From Poriferisodalis sp965221945 (GTDB lineage: Bacteria; Actinomycetota; Acidimicrobiia; Acidimicrobiales; Poriferisodalaceae), in assembly GCF_965221945.1 (NCBI RefSeq), contig NZ_OZ244925.1:620001-684000 (forward strand): a stretch of DNA of 64,000 nt. Direction: 5' to 3'. Below, one piece after another: positions 1 through 7,639 of the stretch (position 1 is its first letter; the number at the start of each line of letters is the position of its first letter). Under the pieces are notes generated by a model. The model had not been told where the DNA came from, searched no databases, and was given only the letters and a program-made list of their open reading frames with translations. The translations under genes and the position numbers were made by a program.

Positions 1-616
1 TCGCCGACATCACGAGCGGGGGGCCCGACAGTCCCAGCGTCGAGTCCTCGGTTGCGATGATGACATCGGATGTGCCGGCGATGTTCGCCTGGCCGGCGAA
101 ACTCGGTCCCGACAGGATGGTGACGATCGGCACCAACCCCGACAGCCGCGCCAGCTGCACGAACGTGGTCACCATGCCGCCGTCATAGTGCAACTCGCTG
201 GCACGGGCCCCGCCGCCTTCAGACCAGAAGATGATCGGCCAGCGGTTCCGCTCGGCCACTTCCATCATCCGGTCCATCTTGCGGTGGTTGCGGGGACTCT
301 GGCTGCCGCCCATCACCGTGTAGTCGTAGGTGAAGGCACACACGGAAACGCCGTCGACGAGCCCGACGCCCATTACCAAGCCGTCCGCGGGAGCGTCGCC
401 GAGCGAGCGCAGCTGAGGTTGTGCGAGTTGCCCGTACTCGACGAACGTGCCGGGGTCGAAGAGAGCGGCAATCCGTTCGCGGGCGGTCCAGCGGCCACGA
501 GCGTGTTGGCGAGCCACTGCGGTGGGGCGAGTCTCGTCAAGCGTGGCGTCGCGGGCGGCGAGAGTCTTGGCGAGCAGCGGCGAGATATCGGGTTCCGGTG
601 AGGCGTCTTCGGTCAC
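1..616 (-). CDS. Acyl-CoA carboxylase carboxyltransferase subunit (partial, 3' end outside window)
   Basis: The first 205 codons of a biotin-dependent carboxyltransferase read leftward from a GTG at 616 and run off the window. The translation includes the family stretch HRKMDRMMEVAERNR, then SEGGGARASE, and near the edge SDVIIATEDSTLGLSGPP, which forms part of the crotonase-fold acyl-CoA site. The same segments occur in the C-terminal part of the fused carboxylase at 21766-25197 (for example SGLVPLVG, CDVIIATEGSNIGVGGP), so the two are paralogous. It would transfer carboxyl from carboxybiotin to an acyl-CoA in the cytoplasm; the biotin carboxylase partner is not in view. The start is supported by a TAGGTT box 8 nt upstream (625-630), a leaderless arrangement. 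It is divergent from the M24 peptidase. The acyl substrate cannot be told. Confidence 0.85.
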   Translation of the reverse strand, partial: MTEDASPEPDISPLLAKTLAARDATLDETRPTAVARQHARGRWTARERIAALFDPGTFVEYGQLAQPQLRSLGDAPADGLVMGVGLVDGVSVCAFTYDYTVMGGSQSPRNHRKMDRMMEVAERNRWPIIFWSEGGGARASELHYDGGMVTTFVQLARLSGLVPIVTILSGPSFAGQANIAGTSDVIIATEDSTLGLSGPPLVMSA

Positions 617-624
617 ACGGCAAG

Positions 625-630
625 AACCTA
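625..630 (-). promoter_or_regulatory. Putative -10 box (TAGGTT) of the carboxyltransferase gene
   Basis: TAGGTT lies 8 nt before the GTG at 616, the spacing expected of a leaderless actinobacterial transcript. A 7-bp inverted repeat (GGCGCAC at 647-653, GTGCGCC at 667-673) sits in the same 59-bp divergent gap and could be an operator. Confidence 0.4.
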
Positions 631-662
631 GGGATCGCGCGGGGAGGGCGCACTCGCGGCGT

Positions 663-668
663 TAGGGT
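663..668 (+). promoter_or_regulatory. Putative -10 box (TAGGGT) of the M24 peptidase gene
   Basis: TAGGGT ends 7 nt before the GTG at 676. It overlaps the right-hand region of the 647-673 inverted repeat, so a repressor bound there would block this promoter. Confidence 0.4.
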
Positions 669-675
669 GCGCCGC

Positions 676-2142
676 GTGAAGCCTTCTGACGAAGCGCTGG
701 CACACAGGCGGGCGCGAGTGGCCAAGCGCTGGGAGCTGACCGACGAGGTCGTGCTCCTTCGTGCGGGCGAGCCGGCGAGCTGGTCGGGCACCGATCAGCA
801 CTTCGCATTCCTGCCGCATCCCGATGTGGCCTACCTGACGGCGGTGGGTTCTCCCGGCACGACGCTGGCCTTCGACGCCGCAGCGGGCGAGTGGGAGTTG
901 TTCGGCCCCCGCTTCAGTCCCGAACGGCTCGTGTGGGAGCAGCCGCCGACGCCCGTCGGCCGGCCGCTCGAAGAGCTAGAGGACTGGCTGGCGCAGCGCA
1001 GCGACCGCACGCTCATCGAATTGGGCGCCGGTGCTGCGATGCCCGAGGTGGTGCCTGCCGCCTCGAATGACGTGGCTGAGTCCACGGCTGAGGCCACGTC
1101 AACGGATGAGACCACGTCAACGGATGAGGCCACGTCCACGGCTGAGGCCACGTCAACGGACCCGGCCGAGGAAGACGCAGCGGCGGACGATCAGTCCGAC
1201 CCGTCGCCCCCCGCAACGGTGTTGCGGCTGAGCGCCGCCGTCGCGCTCGAACGCATGACCAAGGACGAAGCCGAGCTCGACGACATCCGGCGAGCCGCCG
1301 CAGCCAGCGCTGCCGGCTTTGAGTGGGTGTACCGCAACGCCGTTGGGGGCATGACCGAACGACGGATCCAGATCGGGATGGAGGCGCAGTTTTTTGCTGC
1401 TGGAGCGCCTCGTGTGGCCTACGACAGCATCGTGGCATCGGGTGCCCACGGCGCCTACTTGCACTATGTCTATGCGGGCGACGACCCGCTTCGCCCCGCG
1501 ACCCGCGCCGTGGAGGCAGGCGACCTGCTGCTGATCGACGCCGGCGCGCAATTCGGCGGTTACGCCAGCGACGTGACCCGCACGATGGTGGTCGGGGCCG
1601 ACCCCACCGATGAGCAGGAGTACCTGTGGAAGCTGGTGCTCAGCGCCCAGCAGCAGACGATTGATATGTGCCGCCCCGGCATCCAGTGGCGCGAGGTGCA
1701 CTTGGCCGCTGCACGCACGTTGGGGGCGGGACTCGTCGAGATGGGAGTGCTGCGGGGAGATCCGGCCGAACTGGTGACTGCGGGCGCTGTAGCGCTGTTC
1801 TTCCCCCACGGGCTCGGCCACCTGCTGGGCTTGTCAGTGCACGACGCCAGCGGATTTCCGCCCGGCCACGAGCGCAGCGATGACCCGCAATTGCGGTACT
1901 TGCGCACGGACCGGGGTCTCGAAGCCGGCATGGTCACGACCGTCGAGCCGGGCATCTACTTCATCGACGCGCTGCTGTGCGATCCAGCTCGGCGCGAGAA
2001 ATTCGCCGAGAGCGTGGTGTGGGAACGAGTGGAAGAATTGCGGGGATTCGGCGGCATCCGCATCGAGGATGACGTGTTGGTGACCGATGGCGAACCGGAG
2101 GTGCTCACCGCAGCGATCGCCAAGCCGATGCGCATCGGTTGA
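676..2142 (+). CDS. M24 family metallopeptidase (Xaa-Pro aminopeptidase-like)
   Basis: A 488-residue cytoplasmic aminopeptidase of the pita-bread fold. Residues 1-190 resemble an aminopeptidase P N-terminal domain and residues 235-488 the M24 catalytic domain. All five metal ligands are visible: D288 (in LLIDAGAQ), D299 (in ASDVTRT), H378 (in FPHGLGH), E424 (in TTVEPGIYF) and E464 (in RIEDDV), so it should bind two divalent metals and remove an N-terminal residue ahead of proline. The GTG at 676 was chosen because it follows a TAGGGT box and gives a family-like length; an upstream in-frame extension would overlap the divergent gene. Between the domains lies a Thr/Glu/Asp-rich linker built from four 18-bp repeats. 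The FAD oxidoreductase follows 72 bp downstream. Confidence 0.88.
   Translation: MKPSDEALAHRRARVAKRWELTDEVVLLRAGEPASWSGTDQHFAFLPHPDVAYLTAVGSPGTTLAFDAAAGEWELFGPRFSPERLVWEQPPTPVGRPLEELEDWLAQRSDRTLIELGAGAAMPEVVPAASNDVAESTAEATSTDETTSTDEATSTAEATSTDPAEEDAAADDQSDPSPPATVLRLSAAVALERMTKDEAELDDIRRAAAASAAGFEWVYRNAVGGMTERRIQIGMEAQFFAAGAPRVAYDSIVASGAHGAYLHYVYAGDDPLRPATRAVEAGDLLLIDAGAQFGGYASDVTRTMVVGADPTDEQEYLWKLVLSAQQQTIDMCRPGIQWREVHLAAARTLGAGLVEMGVLRGDPAELVTAGAVALFFPHGLGHLLGLSVHDASGFPPGHERSDDPQLRYLRTDRGLEAGMVTTVEPGIYFIDALLCDPARREKFAESVVWERVEELRGFGGIRIEDDVLVTDGEPEVLTAAIAKPMRIG
1084..1155 (+). repeat. Four in-frame 18-bp tandem repeats in the M24 peptidase linker
   Basis: Four consecutive 18-bp units (1084-1101, 1102-1119, 1120-1137, 1138-1155) encode a six-residue Thr-Asp/Ala-Glu-Ala/Thr-Thr-Ser pattern. 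The units differ by one to three bases. They form an acidic, probably disordered linker absent from ordinary aminopeptidase P proteins. Confidence 0.85.
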
Positions 2143-2214
2143 GAGGGCGGGTGTGCGACGATCGAGAGTGCCCCCGCAGTGCTGCCGGGCTCGTGCGACG
2201 GCAGGCAGAGCGGC

Positions 2215-3531
2215 ATGAGTCCGAGCGAGCAGAGCTACGACGCCATCGTCATCGGAGCGGGCGTCATCGGCACCGCGATCACCTGCGAGCTGGCTCGGCG
2301 CGGCTGGCGTGTGCTGGGCGTTGACCGCAACCCCGGTGCTGGCCAAGGCTCCACCAGCGCTTCGTCGGCCATCGTGCGTTTCACCTATTCAACTCGGGCC
2401 GGAGTTGCCATGGCCTACGAGGGCCTGCAGTACTGGCTGCGCTGGCCGCAGCACGCCGGGACGTGCGACGAGGCCGGCTACGCAGGGTTCAGCCAGTGCG
2501 GCATGGTGACCCTGCTCAGCGACGCTGAGGATCACCTGCTGCCGCTCCCGCATTTCGATGCGCTCGGCGTTCCCTACGAGATCTGGGATTGCGGCGAGAC
2601 CGTCGCCCGGCTCGGCCCGCTCGACCTGTCCCGTTTCGGCCCGCCCCGCCAGCTCGGCGATCCTCAATTCTGGGCCGAGCCGACCTCGCAGCTGCGGGGC
2701 GCGCTCTGGTCGCCCGAAAGCGGCTACATCGGCGACCCGCAACTCGCCGCCCACAACCTGCGGCTGGCGGCCGAGTTGGCCGGCGCCGAGTTCCTCTTCG
2801 GCGTGACCGTGACTGGGATCGCTGGCGCCGGCCGGGCCGAAGGCGTCGTGCTGGCCGACGGCACCGAGGTGGCGGCGCCGGTCGTGGTGAATGTCGCAGG
2901 ACCGCACAGCAGCGCTGTCAACGAGCTCGCTGGCGTCGTCGCAGACATGTCCATCACCACGCGCCCGCTGCGCAAGGAGGTGTACCACGTGCCCCCGCCG
3001 CCGGGCGCGGACTTCGAGCATGACGGCGTGGTCATGGCCGACGTTGACTGCGGCTGCTACGTGCGGCCCGAGGTAGGCAACAACATGCTCATCGGCTCCC
3101 TCGAGCTGGACGCGACGGACTTCGAGTGGCTTGGCACCGACGAGATCGATGACTGCTCGCAGGATCTCAGCCGGGAGCAGTGGGAAACCCACGTCCTGCG
3201 GTTCGCCCGACGCATGCCGGACCTTGGCCTGCCCCGCCAGCCGCGGGGAATCGTCGGGGTGTACGACGTGACCGACGACTGGATCCCCATCTATGACCGC
3301 ACGTCGCTTGATGGCTTCTATGTGGCCATCGGAACCAGCGGGAACCAGTTCAAGAACGCGGCGGTAGCCGGTCACTGCATGGCCGAGCTGATCGGAGCTG
3401 TGGAAGCGGGCCATGACCACGACACCGACCCTGTCGTCGTGACCGGAAGACACACTGGTTTCGACATCGACATGGGCACCTTCTCCCGCAGACGCGATCT
3501 CCACGGCTCGTCGATGTCGGTGCTCGGCTAG
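2215..3531 (+). CDS. FAD-dependent oxidoreductase (DAO family, sarcosine/dimethylglycine oxidase-like)
   Basis: A 438-residue flavoprotein of the D-amino-acid oxidase fold. The N-terminus has the Rossmann glycine motif VIGAGVIG (G14, G16, G19) after a short beta strand, then an acidic residue at the end of strand 2 (VDRN). The C-terminal segment FYVAIGTSGNQFKNA is the usual second FAD-contacting region. Such enzymes oxidise N-methylated or secondary amines. A link to glycine-betaine breakdown is tempting because a carnitine cluster lies at 34-40 kb, but nothing here proves it. The ATG at 2215 starts the protein ten residues before the first strand; an upstream alternative at 2179 adds twelve unlike residues. 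The TAG stop lies inside the first unit of a hairpin repeat array. Confidence 0.8.
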   Translation: MSPSEQSYDAIVIGAGVIGTAITCELARRGWRVLGVDRNPGAGQGSTSASSAIVRFTYSTRAGVAMAYEGLQYWLRWPQHAGTCDEAGYAGFSQCGMVTLLSDAEDHLLPLPHFDALGVPYEIWDCGETVARLGPLDLSRFGPPRQLGDPQFWAEPTSQLRGALWSPESGYIGDPQLAAHNLRLAAELAGAEFLFGVTVTGIAGAGRAEGVVLADGTEVAAPVVVNVAGPHSSAVNELAGVVADMSITTRPLRKEVYHVPPPPGADFEHDGVVMADVDCGCYVRPEVGNNMLIGSLELDATDFEWLGTDEIDDCSQDLSREQWETHVLRFARRMPDLGLPRQPRGIVGVYDVTDDWIPIYDRTSLDGFYVAIGTSGNQFKNAAVAGHCMAELIGAVEAGHDHDTDPVVVTGRHTGFDIDMGTFSRRRDLHGSSMSVLG

Positions 3532-3758
3532 TACCGAGCACGCATGTGACGGTGCTCGGCTAGTACCGAGCACGCATGTGACGGTGCTCGGCTAGTACCG
3601 AGCACGCATGTGACGGTGCTCGGCTAGTACCGAGCACGCATGTGACGGTGCTCGGCTAGTACCGAGCACGCATGTGACGGTGCTCGGCTAGTACCGAGCA
3701 CGCATGTGACGGTGCTCGGCTAGTACCGAGCACGCATGTGACGGTGCTCGGCTAGTAC
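3519..3758. repeat. Seven tandem 32-bp hairpin repeats plus a partial copy, overlapping a stop codon
   Basis: Identical 32-bp units begin at 3519, 3551, 3583, 3615, 3647, 3679 and 3711, with a 16-bp partial unit at 3743. Each unit contains the perfect inverted repeat GTGCTCGG / CCGAGCAC around a CTAGTA loop, followed by a ten-base spacer. The first unit contains the TAG stop of the FAD oxidoreductase (3529-3531). The array sits in a convergent intergenic region before the secreted protein gene on the minus strand. It could act as a bidirectional terminator or a 3'-end stabiliser. No T-tract follows any hairpin. Confidence 0.95.
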
Positions 3759-3821
3759 AGGGGGAGGCGCCGACCCTGCAACCAGTGGGGACTGCTTGTG
3801 CAGGGCCGGCGCCGAATGTGC

Positions 3822-6554
3822 CTAGCTAGGGCGATGGGTTGTGTAGAGGTCCTCCAAGTCGATGACTGACAGGGCATGAGTGCCCCTGTGGTAGGTGGAT
3901 CCGAACACGGCGATGAAATAGGTGCCGGACGTCGGGACTTCGAGCACCAGATGGGCCTCGAGGTGCGAACCGCTGCCGCCGTCGAAGGCACCTGAGATGC
4001 GCTGACCATTCGCGTCGTGGAGCCAGAGTTTGGAGTTGCCCAGCGTGCCGACGCCGCTGCCCTCGCCCTGCGCGTCGATCTGATAGCGCCGACCTCCTTC
4101 GAGCTCGACCCGGAACCAGTCCTTGTCGCCCGCAAGGTCGATCACGCCCGATACCGCCGTACCGGTGACCCACGAGTCGTTGATGTAGATCAGTCCCTCG
4201 GTGCCGGTGTCCTGCGCCAGGTCGCCGGGGGGCAACGTCGTATCCCGCACTGTCGGTGGCCGAGCCGTGGTGTCGTGCACCCGCAGCCGGTAGTCGCCCG
4301 TGCCATTGTCGGAACCGATCGTGACCAGGTAGCGCCCGCCGGTGCCAGGCGAGAACCAGCGACTGACCCTCCAACCCGGCTCGTGCCAGCACTCGCGCGA
4401 ACCTGGTCTGCGCTCGTCAGGTGTCTCCGCCGAAGCGATCCCGTGGATGCAGTTGAAGATGCCTGAACGGTTCCGCTCGTACATCTGGATGTAGTAGGTG
4501 TGACCCGCCACGGCATCGATGGCGAACGTGTCGCGGTCGCCGTGGGTGTTGACGGTGCCCAAGAACTCGTCAACGAACTGGCCGTAGTTGTTGAACTCGA
4601 GAGTCAGCGGTTCAACCCCGGGGACGTCGTCGGGCGGCAAGTCGATCTCGTGGACTTCGACCTCCCAGCTAAGCGGACCGGTTGCATACCGGAAGTGGAA
4701 CCAGCCCATGTCGCCCACCTCGATGTAGTGGGTGCCGATCTCCGTCGGCCGGAAGTTGATGTAGCCGCTGGTATTGGATGTGCCGTATGGGTTGCCGTCG
4801 AAGGAATGTGATCCGGTGATGAGTTGCCCATCCGGGTCGTGTATTCCTGCGATGAAGATCCGGCGCTCGCCGTCCGTCGAGTTGAACGTGCCCTCGATGC
4901 GGTAGGCCTGCCCGGCCACCAGGTCAACGGCCACCCAGTCGGCGTCGTCCTTTCCGCAGAAGTCGTCGCTCGCGCTGCCGCCAACCGCCACGCTGAGCGG
5001 CGTCGAGGCGTCCGCAACTGTGTCGGGATGCGTTCCGCAGAAGTCCGGAGGCGGCCAGGGCGGCTGCGGCGGGTTGTTGTCTTCATCCTGGCGGGCCGTC
5101 ACCGGCTCGGACGTTGTCGCGTCAGCGCTCTTGCCAGCACCCTCGCCGTCTGCGTAGGTCACTGTGGCCCGCAGGTACATGCCCACGTCGTCGACCGTGG
5201 GCATGTAGTGATCTTCGGTCTGGCCGTCGATGGGATCGAAGCTGCCGTCCAGGGCGGCGCTCTCAGACCATTCCCATGTCATGTCATCGGTGGGCCCGTC
5301 AACATCGGACAGGGTTGCCTCGACCATCGCGCCCTCTTCGGGGGCCATCGGTGCGAGCTCCACCATGCCGGGCTCGTCCACGTTGGTTACTTCGAGACTG
5401 ACGGTGTGGAATGTCACGCCTCCGGCGGTGTCGACGGCTGCGAATTCGAGGTTGTAGTCGGGCACGGTCTCGAAGTCGAGTTCCTCTGCAATCCTGATCT
5501 GTTTCGTCGCGGCATCGAGCTCGAATTCCGATTCGACGCCGGTGAAGAGGAGCGTCACCTCGTGCCCGTCGTAATCGGTCGCTTCAAACGGAGCGCCGAT
5601 GAGCGTCCCGACCTCGGCATCCTCGGGAATGCTGAGTTCCTCTGGCGTAGTGACGAACTGGGGCGGGTTGTTGACGCCGTCGTTGTCGGCGATCACGATC
5701 GTCTTTCGGTCGGTCGGGATCACCGTGTCGCCGATGTCGAGCGGCTGCGGCAGGGGGGACTCGAAGTACAAGACGAACGTCTCGCCCGGCTCGTCCTCGG
5801 TGTCGTCGGTGATCTCAATCTCGATCTCGCCGGTCAACGTGTAGTCGCCGGAGGAGTCGACCGTGAACGAACCGACCTCGAACGTGAAGACCCGGGATTG
5901 GAATCCGAAATCCGCAGTCGGGTCCGCGGTCACCGGCGCTGTCGTATAAAGGAACGCCACACCCTCATGGAGCCCATTGACATCTTCGAAGGTCCCGGGC
6001 GTATTGCCATCGTGTACCCGGATGAAGAACGGGACGGTCAGACTGCCCGCGGCCTCGCTGACGTGCACGGTCGAGGCATCCCAGGAGACCGTGATCGGCA
6101 CGTCGTCGTCTATCAGTGCCGTCTGTGCCTCTGATTCAGAGCCAACCTCGTACGTTGCCTCGCTGTCAGCGATCGTGATCGTCACGACGCCCTCGGGTTC
6201 GACCACCAGATCGTTGACGATGATGAAGTCGAAGCTGTACGACGCCTCGCCAGCGGGGATCGTCTCGGTGAACGACCGCTCGATCGCGTCGGTGAAGACC
6301 ACCCCGGTCTGCCGGGAGTCGAGCTGCACCTCGAGATTGGTCGCCGGGACCGGGCTGGCGTGGAGCGTGAAGCTCATGGGGCCGTCGGGTTCGTTGTGAG
6401 TAGTTGCCCCGGCGGTGATCGTGACGGTAGGGAACACCTCTTGCCGGGCTACGTTGTCGGCTGCCTCTGCGGGGGCCGAGGGTAGAAAGAGCACCAGCAG
6501 CAGAGCGCTCGCACCGACGAGCAATCGGCTAGCTGAAGACCTCCTTGTCTTCAT
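3822..6554 (-). CDS. Secreted multidomain surface protein (Calx-beta, cadherin-like and PPC domains)
   Basis: A 910-residue exported protein. It starts with MKTRR and a hydrophobic core (LLVGASALLLVLFLP) ending at an Ala-x-Ala-like cleavage site near residue 32. Next come acidic Calx-beta-like repeats (about 40-280; NEPDGPMSFTL, VSEAAGSLTVPF), a cadherin-like segment (about 290-395; NNPPQF, FEATDYDG), an Ig-like segment (395-490) and two or three PPC-type beta domains (about 500-900) with DxDW patterns such as KDDADWVAVDL and GDKDWFRVEL. No catalytic domain is seen, so adhesion or matrix binding is the likeliest role. The ATG at 6554 has a strong AGGAGG upstream, which decides it over an upstream in-frame start, and a sigma70-like promoter precedes it. 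Asp/Glu-rich composition suggests calcium binding. Confidence 0.8.
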   Translation of the reverse strand: MKTRRSSASRLLVGASALLLVLFLPSAPAEAADNVARQEVFPTVTITAGATTHNEPDGPMSFTLHASPVPATNLEVQLDSRQTGVVFTDAIERSFTETIPAGEASYSFDFIIVNDLVVEPEGVVTITIADSEATYEVGSESEAQTALIDDDVPITVSWDASTVHVSEAAGSLTVPFFIRVHDGNTPGTFEDVNGLHEGVAFLYTTAPVTADPTADFGFQSRVFTFEVGSFTVDSSGDYTLTGEIEIEITDDTEDEPGETFVLYFESPLPQPLDIGDTVIPTDRKTIVIADNDGVNNPPQFVTTPEELSIPEDAEVGTLIGAPFEATDYDGHEVTLLFTGVESEFELDAATKQIRIAEELDFETVPDYNLEFAAVDTAGGVTFHTVSLEVTNVDEPGMVELAPMAPEEGAMVEATLSDVDGPTDDMTWEWSESAALDGSFDPIDGQTEDHYMPTVDDVGMYLRATVTYADGEGAGKSADATTSEPVTARQDEDNNPPQPPWPPPDFCGTHPDTVADASTPLSVAVGGSASDDFCGKDDADWVAVDLVAGQAYRIEGTFNSTDGERRIFIAGIHDPDGQLITGSHSFDGNPYGTSNTSGYINFRPTEIGTHYIEVGDMGWFHFRYATGPLSWEVEVHEIDLPPDDVPGVEPLTLEFNNYGQFVDEFLGTVNTHGDRDTFAIDAVAGHTYYIQMYERNRSGIFNCIHGIASAETPDERRPGSRECWHEPGWRVSRWFSPGTGGRYLVTIGSDNGTGDYRLRVHDTTARPPTVRDTTLPPGDLAQDTGTEGLIYINDSWVTGTAVSGVIDLAGDKDWFRVELEGGRRYQIDAQGEGSGVGTLGNSKLWLHDANGQRISGAFDGGSGSHLEAHLVLEVPTSGTYFIAVFGSTYHRGTHALSVIDLEDLYTTHRPS

Positions 6555-6571
6555 TTTGCAGTCCTCCTGTA
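6543..6571 (-). promoter_or_regulatory. Strong ribosome binding site deciding the start at 6554
   Basis: Read on the minus strand, AGGAGGA stands about eight bases before the ATG at 6554. This is one of few clear Shine-Dalgarno sequences in the left part of the window and excludes the longer in-frame reading from about 6614. Confidence 0.7.
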
Positions 6572-6676
6572 ATGGTTCTGTAATGAAACGTACGACGCAC
6601 TTTCGGCGCCACATGTTCAGGAGAACTATGAATTTGGCGAAATTTCGGTAACAAATCGGCCAATTGATGGCTTATG

Positions 6677-6705
6677 TCACTAAATTTCCTGTTATTTGAA
6701 GTCAA
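6677..6705 (-). promoter_or_regulatory. Putative sigma70-type promoter of the secreted protein gene
   Basis: On the minus strand TTGACT (6700-6705) and TAGTGA (6677-6682) are separated by 17 bp within an AT-rich stretch that stands out against the GC-rich surroundings. Transcription would give a leader of roughly 115 nt before the ATG at 6554. Confidence 0.4.
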
Positions 6706-6734
6706 CGGCCGATCCGGGACAGGACCACGGCCGA

Positions 6735-6819
6735 CTAACGCCAAGCACTGGGTCTGACGGTTCGCTTGGCTAACGCCAAGCACTGGGTCTGACGGTTCGC
6801 TTGGCTAACGCCAAGCGAA
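6735..6819. repeat. 35-bp tandem duplication ending in a hairpin that contains the Nudix stop codon
   Basis: A 35-bp unit starts at 6735 and 6770, with a partial third copy at 6805. The terminal part forms a perfect 10-bp stem (TTCGCTTGGC at 6796-6805 and GCCAAGCGAA at 6810-6819) with a TAAC loop. The TAG stop of the Nudix gene (minus strand, 6805-6807) is inside this hairpin, echoing the 32-bp array at 3519. It is probably a terminator. Confidence 0.85.
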
Positions 6820-7590
6820 CACTGGCTGTTCGAGCTCGTCGACTCGGGTGTTGAGGCCGTCGTAGGCGACTGCTCGGAACTGGTAGAGCACGGCGCCGGT
6901 GGGTGCGTGGATCAGGTCGCCGCCGATGGGAATCTGGACGACGGGGCGATCGCTCTCGGGGATGCTCACGAATCGCGGCGAGTCATCGCGGGTCAGCTCG
7001 CGCATCGAGACTCGGTGTAACGACGCCACCTCGGCGGGGTTCGCTACCGGATCACGGTCGTCCGACAGCCAGAACACGAAGGGGCTGATGACGTAGCCCG
7101 AGCGGGTGGGGTAGTCATCGAGGCGGCCCAGCAGATCGTCGCTTGTGAGCTCCAAGCCGACTTCCTCGGCGGCTTCCCGCATGGCAGCTTCGAGTGCCGT
7201 CTCGCCGTCATCGACTCGCCCACCGGGCAGCGCCCACTGGCCGCCATGGCCGCGCAGGTGCGAGCCCCGCCGGGTGAGCAGCACTGCAGCGCCCCCCGCA
7301 GTTCCCTCTACATCGCCGGTGAGCGTGGGGTCGTTCTCCGCGCCGGGGATGTCGGCGAGCATCTCACGACGCTGCTCGGCGCTGATGCCGCCCATGACCG
7401 GATCAGCTCCGTGCCGCTCGGCGTCACTGTCGAGCACGATCACCGCCACGGCTGCGTGCTTGCGCCCCTCACCGGGGTGCTGGCGCACGTCGTGACGAGC
7501 CAGGTTCGCCGTCAGCCGATCCCGGAGCATGTCATCGTGCGCGATCTCGCCAGCCGCGGGCTCAGTCGGCATAGCCGGAGAGTCTGGCAT
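6805..7590 (-). CDS. Nudix hydrolase, CoA-pyrophosphatase-like
   Basis: A 261-residue protein with a complete Nudix box at about 124-146 (G-x5-E-x7-REAAEEVGL), which binds the metal that cleaves a nucleoside diphosphate linkage. Just before it, LLTRRGSHLRGHGGQ (105-119) matches the extra motif that marks the coenzyme A diphosphatase subgroup (NudL/NUDT7-8), so hydrolysis of CoA or acyl-CoA to phosphopantetheine derivatives is the best guess. This fits a window rich in CoA enzymes. The ATG at 7590 gives a modest N-terminal extension; an in-frame ATG at 7572 is equally possible and would leave a longer leader. It is divergent from the monooxygenase, with a 10-bp inverted repeat between them. 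The stop lies in a hairpin. Confidence 0.8.
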   Translation of the reverse strand: MPDSPAMPTEPAAGEIAHDDMLRDRLTANLARHDVRQHPGEGRKHAAVAVIVLDSDAERHGADPVMGGISAEQRREMLADIPGAENDPTLTGDVEGTAGGAAVLLTRRGSHLRGHGGQWALPGGRVDDGETALEAAMREAAEEVGLELTSDDLLGRLDDYPTRSGYVISPFVFWLSDDRDPVANPAEVASLHRVSMRELTRDDSPRFVSIPESDRPVVQIPIGGDLIHAPTGAVLYQFRAVAYDGLNTRVDELEQPVFAWR

Positions 7591-7619
7591 CCCGCCGACC
7601 CGGCCCGCCGGTCGGCGGG
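7591..7619. promoter_or_regulatory. Perfect 10-bp inverted repeat in a divergent promoter (candidate operator)
   Basis: CCCGCCGACC (7591-7600) and GGTCGGCGGG (7610-7619) are exact reverse complements separated by nine bases. They lie in the 49-bp gap between the divergent Nudix and monooxygenase genes, so one regulator could act on both. A stem-loop in the Nudix leader is the alternative. Confidence 0.5.
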
Positions 7620-7625
7620 ACTCTC

Positions 7626-7631
7626 TACGAT
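7626..7631 (+). promoter_or_regulatory. Putative -10 box (TACGAT) of the monooxygenase gene
   Basis: TACGAT ends eight bases before the GTG at 7640, the leaderless spacing seen at several genes here. Confidence 0.4.
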
Positions 7632-7639
7632 CGCTAGGC

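Noticed and set aside
3519..3758. CRISPR-like periodic array
   Set aside because: The whole 32-bp unit is identical in every copy, so there are no unique spacers, and no cas gene is near.
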